This document shows, in pieces, positions 15,471 through 21,324 of a DNA stretch of 39,208 nt. The number at the start of each line of letters is the position of its first letter. The first letter of the stretch is position 1. Source of the DNA: Cyanobacteria bacterium UBA3301 (GTDB lineage Bacteria > Cyanobacteriota > Vampirovibrionia > Gastranaerophilales > Gastranaerophilaceae); contig DESZ01000001.1 of assembly GCA_002361485.1 (NCBI GenBank), forward strand, positions 1,799-41,006, given 5' to 3'. The position numbers and the translations under genes are program-made. The notes under the pieces are model-generated. The model was given only the letters and a program-made list of their open reading frames with translations, was not told the DNA's origin and searched no databases.

Positions 15471-16022
15471 ATGAAGGTTAACGCAGTAGAAAATAATCAT
15501 AGACACAGTTGTTTGTATCCGATGGCACAAGGTGCAGCCATTGGTGCTGTTGCAGGTGTCGGCGTACAATTTTTTCAACCGGTCACTGACGCTGAAAAAA
15601 GTTCCCCGGAATATTTAAGAGAAATGAGCCGAATCGAAAGAGAAAAGAAAACTTACAATCTTGAAACACAGGCTTTTCTTGATAAGATTAACAAAAATAG
15701 CAAAAAAACACTTGCCGAAGATGTTTTTGTAAAAATGTACGACGGAATGAAAGAAGGAGAAGAAGTTGGAACAAAACGTATTCTCAAAGCTTTTCGTACG
15801 ATACAGGAACAAAAACCCGAAGAATTGTCTGCATTGAAAAGACTTTTCTCGGAATCAAAAAACGAAGCCGAAATAGTAGCAAGAAAATACGTTGGTCTAT
15901 ATAATCACTTAACAAAAGTGATTAGACCAACAAGGTATTTTGTTGCAGCAGGTGCTGTTGTCGGAGCATTTATTGCTTTGATTAAAGACGTTCTCCACAC
16001 AGAAGTCAAGCACCAAGCATAA
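15471..16022 (+). CDS. Small membrane protein of unknown function
   Basis: Unrecognised 183-residue protein. The N-terminus MKVNAVENNHRHSCLYPMAQ is followed by a Gly/Ala-rich hydrophobic stretch (AAIGAVAGVGVQFF, about 21-35). A charged helical middle of about 110 residues follows (SSPEYLREMSRIEREKKTYN through YNHLTKVIRP), then a second hydrophobic segment (YFVAAGAVVGAFIALIKDVL, about 155-175). This helical-hairpin layout would place the charged middle on one side of the membrane. AAAGGA lies about 12 nt before the ATG. A terminator follows. It resembles in style the pair at 8618-10974 (membrane segments around a charged helical domain), but I see no clear homology. Confidence 0.72.
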   Translation: MKVNAVENNHRHSCLYPMAQGAAIGAVAGVGVQFFQPVTDAEKSSPEYLREMSRIEREKKTYNLETQAFLDKINKNSKKTLAEDVFVKMYDGMKEGEEVGTKRILKAFRTIQEQKPEELSALKRLFSESKNEAEIVARKYVGLYNHLTKVIRPTRYFVAAGAVVGAFIALIKDVLHTEVKHQA

Positions 16023-16057
16023 ATTTAGAAATTAGTAATTAGTAATTGATATTATGA

Positions 16058-16084
16058 CAGGTTTAAAATAAAACCTGCCTTTTT
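16058..16084 (+). terminator. Rho-independent terminator
   Basis: Stem CAGGTTT / AAACCTG around an A/T-rich loop, then CCTTTTTATT. It ends the transcript of the small membrane protein. Confidence 0.8.
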
Positions 16085-16364
16085 ATTATGCCAAATTATA
16101 TTACATTTCCATTAAATAAAACCCTCTCCCGTAAAATCAGGCTTTCGTTTTTTCAAAACTCAAACTGATTTTCCTCCCTCCCCCAAGGGAGGGGAAATTA
16201 AAAAGCCGAAACAATTTTCCATTTTCCACTTTCAATTTTCAATTTAATAAAATGCCTGCCCTCCTGCCCTGTTGCTCTTCTGCCCTCCAAACTTTTATAG
16301 ACAATATTCCCTCTTGCAAAAAGCTGCAACATGATTTAGCATAAAGAAAAGAGGATTTGGAATT
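16085..16364. other. Intergenic palindromic and pyrimidine-rich repeats
   Basis: No gene seen. A composite inverted-repeat element covers about 16122-16194: AAAATCAG pairs with CTGATTTT, next to the C-rich/G-rich hairpin CCTCCCTCCCCCAAGGGAGG. It is followed by a low-complexity TTTTCCA/TTTTCAA tract (about 16216-16246) and a CCT-rich tract (16246-16288) that recurs at 18497-18537. Confidence 0.6.
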
Positions 16365-17096
16365 ATGGATAATAAAATTTTGAGAAAACGCACTATTTCA
16401 GTCATTATAATCACCTTAGCAATGATGATAGCTGAAATATACTTTGGCATAATAACCAATTCAATGGCATTAACAGCAGACGGGTTTCATATGGGAACAC
16501 ATGCTGTTGCGTTTATAATAACTTTAATAGTTTGTATTGTTGCAATAAAGCACGAAGATAAAACACAAAAATTGAATGCTCTCGGCGGATACACAAGCTC
16601 TATTTTATTGGGTTTTACGGCGTTGGGAATTATTTGGGAGTCTGTTGAAAGGTTTATTAATCCCTTATCAATCTCTTTTAGCGACGCTATTTTGGTTGCA
16701 GTAATAGGTTTGGTGGTAAATCTGTTGTGTATATTAATTATGGGGGGAGATAGCCATTTGCATTTTCACAATCACGAACACACCTGCGGAATATGCTCAC
16801 ACGAAGCTTGCCACGAACATAAGGAACATCAGCACAACTGCCATTGCGAATCCGACCGTTGTGATTGCGAACACGAACATCATCACAGTGAAAATCTCAA
16901 CTATAAAGCTGCATATTTACATATAGTTGCAGATGCAATGACATCAGTCCTGGCAATTATAGCCCTATTATTAGGAAAATATTTCGGTTGGACAATTTTA
17001 GATCCTATAATCGGCATAGTCGGCGGTTACATAATTGCGAAATGGGCTTGGGAACTGTTAGCATCATCATCAAAAATTTTACTGGATTTCAAATAA
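16365..17096 (+). CDS. Cation diffusion facilitator, DmeF-like metal exporter lacking the C-terminal domain
   Basis: A proton-coupled divalent metal exporter of the CDF family; the closest pattern I know is DmeF (Co/Ni), although metal choice is uncertain. Six membrane segments are visible. Metal-site residues appear in TM2 (MALTADGFHMGTH, D39 with H42/H46) and TM5 (AAYLHIVADAMTS, H186 and D190). Between TM4 and TM5 is a striking His/Cys-rich loop (about 130-175, with HLHFHNHEH, CGICSHEACHEH and CDCEHEHHH) that could bind zinc, cobalt or nickel. Members normally continue into a cytosolic dimerisation domain of about 80 residues. Here the protein stops at SKILLDFK, right after TM6, and the convergent XRE gene begins 3 bp later. 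AAGAGG precedes the ATG. Confidence 0.88.
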   Translation: MDNKILRKRTISVIIITLAMMIAEIYFGIITNSMALTADGFHMGTHAVAFIITLIVCIVAIKHEDKTQKLNALGGYTSSILLGFTALGIIWESVERFINPLSISFSDAILVAVIGLVVNLLCILIMGGDSHLHFHNHEHTCGICSHEACHEHKEHQHNCHCESDRCDCEHEHHHSENLNYKAAYLHIVADAMTSVLAIIALLLGKYFGWTILDPIIGIVGGYIIAKWAWELLASSSKILLDFK

Positions 17097-17099
17097 ATA

Positions 17100-17423
17100 T
17101 TAGGCTTCTTTTGTTGCCATAATAATTTTATAATACAATTCAAGTTCTTTTCGTGTTGCGGTTGCAATTATATCTACCAATTCCTGCTGTAGTGTTTTTA
17201 CTGATTTCATATACCCAAAATCAAATAAATCTTTAACATTAACGCGCAAAGCTTTAGCCAATCTTTCCATATTTTCTGCTTTGGGAATCTGCCCGCCGTT
17301 TTCCAATTTACATAAATTTGTTGTTTCCATACCAATAATTTCAGCCAGTTCAGCTTGAGTAAGTTTTTGTCTTTTTCTCAAGTCTTTAATCCTTTGGCCC
17401 AGTAATTTACTCAATATTGTCAT
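17100..17423 (-). CDS. XRE-family helix-turn-helix transcriptional regulator
   Basis: A 107-residue Cro/CI-type repressor-like protein. The HTH spans about 8-62: LGQRIKDLRKRQKLTQAELAEIIGMETTNLCKLENGGQIP, followed by AENMERLAKALRVNVKDLFDF. A helical tail (LQQELVDIIATATRKELELYY) probably dimerises. It is read towards the metal exporter and away from the pilin-like gene, with a 150-bp divergent region upstream that carries inverted repeats around a promoter, so autoregulation or control of the pilin-like gene is plausible. Its start region is AT-rich, without a clear ribosome site. Confidence 0.88.
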   Translation of the reverse strand: MTILSKLLGQRIKDLRKRQKLTQAELAEIIGMETTNLCKLENGGQIPKAENMERLAKALRVNVKDLFDFGYMKSVKTLQQELVDIIATATRKELELYYKIIMATKEA

Positions 17424-17466
17424 AACACATGCATTTTACACCTAATCATATACAAAAAATATATTA

Positions 17467-17567
17467 TATTATGCCAATTACCCTTGACAAACTTGGCGCG
17501 ATACGTCATAATATTAATAAAGAGTTGTTATTAATCCCCAAGTATTACCCAAAATATTGGCATAATA
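17467..17567. promoter_or_regulatory. Inverted-repeat operator candidates around the pilin promoter
   Basis: TATTATGCCAAT (17467-17478) and its exact complement ATTGGCATAATA (17556-17567) flank the promoter at 77-bp spacing. A second dyad, ATTAATAA-N7-TTATTAAT (17513-17535), sits just downstream of the -10 box. The neighbouring XRE regulator is the natural candidate to bind; that is inference. Confidence 0.5.
17484..17512 (+). promoter_or_regulatory. Sigma-70 promoter for the pilin-like gene
   Basis: A perfect TTGACA (17484-17489) is separated by 17 bp from CATAAT (17507-17512). Transcription would start near 17519, leaving a leader of about 80 nt before the ATG at 17602. Confidence 0.75.
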
Positions 17568-17601
17568 CTTTAGGGTGAAAAAAGAAAGGATGAAAAGATT
17601 T

Positions 17602-18366
17602 ATGAAAAAAAGATTCGGCTTTACCCTCGCGGAGGTATTGATTACGCTTGGGATTATCGGTGTAGTTGCTGCGATGACTATCCCGACATTGATGCAAAAT
17701 ACAAACAACGTAAGATTTGCATCTCAATTTAAAAAATCATTATCAACTGTAAATCAGGCAGGATTGATGGCAATGGCTCAATATGATGTTGATTATGGGA
17801 CTATGAGTAATGTTTGTAACAATGCAGATGATAATTTAAGCAACACAAGATCTACAACAACAACCGGCTCTGGCAGAAATCAAAGAACAACAATAAATAA
17901 TGAAAACCAATCAATTTGCGCTATCTTAAGAGCCAATCTTGCAGGAGCAACAGCTCACGGCAAAGCAGCAATAACAAGCAGCAACGGCACAACATACGCT
18001 TTAAATACTTTAGTTGCTTTAAATGGTGCAAAAATCGCTGATTATTTCAAATTTACAATGGCTGACGGTTCAATCGTAGCTGTTCCAAACACGGCAAGAA
18101 ACTGTTCTACAACTAACGGTACAATAACGGATGATATGTTGGCTGCAGGTGGCGGATTAAATACCTGTATAGGATTTATCGATGTAAACGGCACAGCAAT
18201 GCCAAACAAAGAAATAACTTGCGCAGATGGCACAGCAGCATTTAGTACTACAACTTGTACAGCAGCAAACCAAGGTTTAGGGGATATTTTCCCTATCGTA
18301 TTCCACGACCAAACGGTAGAACCGGCTACAAACGCAGCAAGAGCTATTTTAACTAAAGGTAAATAA
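17602..18366 (+). CDS. Type IV prepilin/pseudopilin-like protein
   Basis: The N-terminus MKKRFGFTLAEVLITLGIIG is a class III (prepilin peptidase) signal: a short basic leader, cleavage after Gly6, then Phe1, Glu5 of the mature protein and a hydrophobic helix continuing VVAAMTIPTLMQ. I chose ATG 17602 so that the leader has the usual length; AAAGGA lies 13 nt upstream, and upstream in-frame starts at 17575 (GTG) and 17590 are possible. After residue 40 there is an alpha-helical spine and then a Ser/Thr/Asn-rich globular part with several cysteines (NVCNNADD, ARNCSTTNG, NTCIGFID, EITCADG, TTCTAANQG). The product should form or cap a type IV pilus or type II secretion pseudopilus. No assembly ATPase or secretin gene is in the window. 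A possible structured RNA and a strong terminator follow. Confidence 0.9.
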   Translation: MKKRFGFTLAEVLITLGIIGVVAAMTIPTLMQNTNNVRFASQFKKSLSTVNQAGLMAMAQYDVDYGTMSNVCNNADDNLSNTRSTTTTGSGRNQRTTINNENQSICAILRANLAGATAHGKAAITSSNGTTYALNTLVALNGAKIADYFKFTMADGSIVAVPNTARNCSTTNGTITDDMLAAGGGLNTCIGFIDVNGTAMPNKEITCADGTAAFSTTTCTAANQGLGDIFPIVFHDQTVEPATNAARAILTKGK

Positions 18367-18377
18367 TAAGATTGTTA

Positions 18378-18444
18378 GTCTCAGACTAAAGACTGGCAAC
18401 ATAACAAAGGACTTTTTAGTCGAGGTGAACCGAATCACCGAGAC
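18378..18444 (+). ncRNA. Possible structured RNA (three-way junction) before a terminator
   Basis: An outer stem, GTCTC (18378-18382) with GAGAC (18440-18444), encloses two hairpins: GACTAAA with TTTAGTC (18384-18390 / 18415-18421) and GGTGA-ACCGAA-TCACC (18424-18439). The order fits a three-way junction. It sits in the 3' untranslated part of the pilin-like gene, 15 nt before a strong terminator. It matches no riboswitch I can name. It may be a 3'-derived small RNA or only an mRNA end structure. Confidence 0.4.
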
Positions 18445-18458
18445 ATACGCTTTTATTT

Positions 18459-18496
18459 TCGGCGGAATTAAAATTTTAATTCCGCCGATTTTTTTT
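18459..18496 (+). terminator. Strong rho-independent terminator
   Basis: A perfect 15-bp self-complementary stem, TCGGCGGAATTAAAA with TTTTAATTCCGCCGA, is followed by seven or more T. Confidence 0.95.
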
Positions 18497-18657
18497 ATAA
18501 AATGCCTGTCCTCTTAACTTCTTGTCCTCCTGCCCTCTTTTTAACTGCCTACGCCTCTAATCTTCTACACCTCCAAGCATCTAAACTTCTAATTTCCCTT
18601 ACCCAACCAACGCAATATATTACGCACTACACGCAACACAGTTAACTACATTTACCC
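18497..18657. other. Pyrimidine-rich intergenic tract
   Basis: No gene seen. The left part, AAAATGCCTGTCCTC and onward to 18537, closely resembles the tract at 16246-16288; the rest is a C/T-rich, low-complexity run up to the stop of the large minus-strand gene. Confidence 0.5.
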
Positions 18658-20721
18658 CTACCCTTGGAAGGTTTTGAACGAACGTTCTACGTTTTTGTCT
18701 ATTGCGCTCTTTATTGATTGATACTGTGTTAAAAGCGCGTTGTGTTCAGTGTCGAGTTTTGTCATATCAGCTTGGAGCTTTTTATCTTTAGCCTGTATAT
18801 CACGAACCGTTTTTGCGTATTTAACTTCAGCGAGCGAAATACGTTCTTGGTCTTCAACTTGGGTAATATCGGTTGCATTGGTGTATATAATACTTGACCA
18901 ATTAAGCTCATATTTATTAGATGTTTGAGTTTTTCCGACTCTCTCCATTGTCAACCATCCTTGGGAAAGCGCATTATTTAACCAATCCTTGCTGCCCATA
19001 AGATTTTTGTCTAAAACTTCAAAGTTTTCTGTGTCAGTAACCTTTTCGATATCCATTAATGACAGGATATAATCGGTTCTTGTAGTATCTTCATCGCGAT
19101 CATTAACTATTTCAGGACGAAGCCTTTCAATCATTTCAGGATTGTCATAACCGTTCATACGATACCAAAGATTTGTGTACCATTGCGCCTTTTCAGGGTC
19201 GATAATAGTAAGAGTTTCATTTATCACAGATTTTGTAACTTCTTCAGTTCTTTCTTTCTGAACTGTCTTAGGCGGTTCTTTCGGATATGCATATTTAGGG
19301 TCATTCTCATCAAATACTGGAGGATTCGGAGTATAATTCGCTAAAGCTTCTTCATATTCTTCTCTTGCTGCATTGTATGCCGATTCATTGAAATCTTCTT
19401 CATATTTGTCAACTATATTATACCCTCTTAATGAAACATTCATATCTTCTTGGAATGTTTGAATCAATGGTTTCAATATTTCATTATAATAAGTTATATA
19501 TTCTATTTCCTGAGTAGCAGAATCATCCGGAACCAATTCCTCTAAATTTGTAATTAAATATAACATATCTATAGTTTTTTCTCTTAAGGTTTTTTTAATA
19601 GGATTACCTGAAGGATTTGGTTTATAATTACTTATTAATCTTTTTAACAAAGCATCATTAGAAGTGTCATTTATATTTATACTTTGCATATAATAATCAC
19701 TAATAAGTTTTTCCCATTCCTTAGCAGTACTTAAATCAAGCTCAGAGGAAAGATGATCATATGCCCACAATGTTTGAACAGGAGAACCGTCCTTTGGGTC
19801 ATAACCGTCTCTAATAATATCAGAAACCGGCACCATATATGGAGTAAAGCTGTCACAAATTTTATTGTAATAAGCATCATATCCATTGTTTATCCAGTTA
19901 CCTGTAATATCACTCTCAGAAATACTAACATTAGTACCAATAGTAGTCGTGAATGACTTTGGATAACCGATTGGATTGTTAGAAGGAGATATAGATAAGT
20001 CCAACATATGTACTAATACATGCATATAACAATTCTCTTTGGGGTTATAGCCGTCACGAAGAGCATGTCCATAACACCCTTGAGAAGCCTCTCTAAACAT
20101 TTCATACAAATCTCTTGAATATTCACTTTCTTCATATTGCCAGTCAAATATATGAGTCCTAGTGGTATATTTCTCTCTTTCAGCTTCATCATCCCATACA
20201 GGCATACCCTCATCAACCCAATTTTCAACCGCTTCTCTGTCTTTTTCTTTTTGCGCGTCAATTGCAGCGCATTCTTTTTCCCACGCTTTATGCGCCTCAT
20301 TTGGGGCTTCATAAGGGACTTTTACTTGTTCAATATATTTTTCCATCTCGGACACATTATCCAAGCAGTCATAACGTTTTAGGAATTCTGCAAGGGTATC
20401 TGTTTCACGGAAATTCTTTGCATCTTTATTATCCACAAGAACTTTACCCGCAGTATTAGTCAATGCATATTGATTTTTGGACGGTTGATATTCATACAAT
20501 GCCGCAGGCGAAAGCGACGTTTGAACATACCCGCCGTAATTGTTATATGCAACATAAACAAATGTATTAGAATTTAGAGCATCATTATACTCTTTACGCG
20601 CATTATTGGAAATGTCAGACAGCTTTATCCTCTGGTTAGCTATCTGCTGAGATTTATATTCATTGTCTGTAATGCGAGCGGTTATTGATAATAATCTCGC
20701 CTGACTCGATGATAAACCCAT
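18658..20721 (-). CDS. Large MGLxxSQAR-family protein of unknown function (paralogue of 36738-39137)
   Basis: I know no assigned function. The 687-residue protein begins MGLSSSQARLLSITARITDN and its N-terminal 70 residues are helical (EYKSQQIANQRIKLSDISNN). The C-terminal 70 residues form a coiled-coil-like helix ending NVERSFKTFQG. The large middle is acidic and polar, rich in Asn, Tyr and Pro, with no membrane segment and no Sec signal. The protein at 36738-39137 shares the N-terminal and C-terminal blocks, while the middles do not align by eye. Conserved helical ends around a variable centre is the plan of flagellin and hook-type axial proteins, so a surface filament or secreted structural role is a reasonable inference, not a demonstrated one. 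It is transcribed alone, with two small hairpins in its leader (20768-20792 and about 20803-20819). Confidence 0.7.
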   Translation of the reverse strand: MGLSSSQARLLSITARITDNEYKSQQIANQRIKLSDISNNARKEYNDALNSNTFVYVAYNNYGGYVQTSLSPAALYEYQPSKNQYALTNTAGKVLVDNKDAKNFRETDTLAEFLKRYDCLDNVSEMEKYIEQVKVPYEAPNEAHKAWEKECAAIDAQKEKDREAVENWVDEGMPVWDDEAEREKYTTRTHIFDWQYEESEYSRDLYEMFREASQGCYGHALRDGYNPKENCYMHVLVHMLDLSISPSNNPIGYPKSFTTTIGTNVSISESDITGNWINNGYDAYYNKICDSFTPYMVPVSDIIRDGYDPKDGSPVQTLWAYDHLSSELDLSTAKEWEKLISDYYMQSININDTSNDALLKRLISNYKPNPSGNPIKKTLREKTIDMLYLITNLEELVPDDSATQEIEYITYYNEILKPLIQTFQEDMNVSLRGYNIVDKYEEDFNESAYNAAREEYEEALANYTPNPPVFDENDPKYAYPKEPPKTVQKERTEEVTKSVINETLTIIDPEKAQWYTNLWYRMNGYDNPEMIERLRPEIVNDRDEDTTRTDYILSLMDIEKVTDTENFEVLDKNLMGSKDWLNNALSQGWLTMERVGKTQTSNKYELNWSSIIYTNATDITQVEDQERISLAEVKYAKTVRDIQAKDKKLQADMTKLDTEHNALLTQYQSIKSAIDKNVERSFKTFQG

Positions 20722-21324
20722 AAAATTTCCTTTCGATACAATATTTATATCGGCATTTTTGGAGCAAAACTTTTGAAATTGTTACAAAAGTTTACACAAA
20801 AAATTTCGTAAAACGAAATGCGAAAAATTATCACAGAAGTTCATAAGACGAGGGGGCAAGAAAGCAGACTCTTTATTCAAATTAAAATGAGGAAATGACT
20901 TTGCAGAACGACATAAAAAAAACCACTCAACATGTTGAGTGGGTCGTTTTCTGCATCCTAATGGTCTCTTTTTAGTGTTTATTATTTAGGAGTTTATATG
21001 TTTTGGGGTTAATGAACTATTTATATTTAGTGTTTCGACTACACTTAAATCTTATACAAATATTATTGCACAAGAAAATTTTATTGTCAACAACATTGTT
21101 TAATTAAATTTCTGAACTCCTAAAACCCACTAATAGTGTAGAGTTTACACTTTACAAAACTTAACACTGTCGGGTTCATATTGTAAATCATGCCTTACAT
21201 GCTTGAGGTTCAATATTTATCAATCCTCTTGATTAAAATATATAAAAATATTATTTTAATATTTAATAAAATATTTATTTAAGGTATAATCTTTTTAAAC
21301 GAAAGATATTAGAGGAAAAGAATT
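20722..21324. other. 603-bp gene-free divergent region upstream of alaS, rich in inverted repeats
   Basis: No gene seen. On the left are leader hairpins of the minus-strand gene: AACTTTTG-N9-CAAAAGTT and ATTTCGT-AAA-ACGAAAT. In the centre is the long hairpin at 20903-20954. On the right, TTTAGGAGTT (20985-20994) is the exact complement of AACTCCTAAA (21115-21124). Between and after these, TTTAGTGT motifs recur and can pair locally (for example AGTGTA/TACACT near 21135-21155). The last 100 bp before alaS is extremely AT-rich. Confidence 0.55.
20903..20954. terminator. Long two-part hairpin, possible terminator or attenuator
   Basis: The inner perfect 20-bp palindrome CCACTCAACATGTTGAGTGG (20923-20942) is flanked by outer arms GCAGAACGAC and GTCGTTTTCTGC that pair with a 2-nt bulge; eight A lie on the left side. 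It is located 370 bp upstream of alaS on the plus strand. It could end plus-strand transcription or form part of a leader. Confidence 0.5.

Noticed and set aside
18378..18444. Known riboswitch (c-di-GMP, purine, glutamine types considered)
   Set aside because: The conserved bases of those classes are not present and the element lies after, not before, a gene.
21061..21130. Pseudoknot between TTTTGGGG and AAAACCC in the alaS leader
   Set aside because: On checking, the strings are complementary only in the wrong (parallel) orientation.
20722..21324. Replication origin upstream of alaS, based on TTATCACA and TTTACACA strings
   Set aside because: Single poor matches to the DnaA box in AT-rich DNA with no replication gene nearby.
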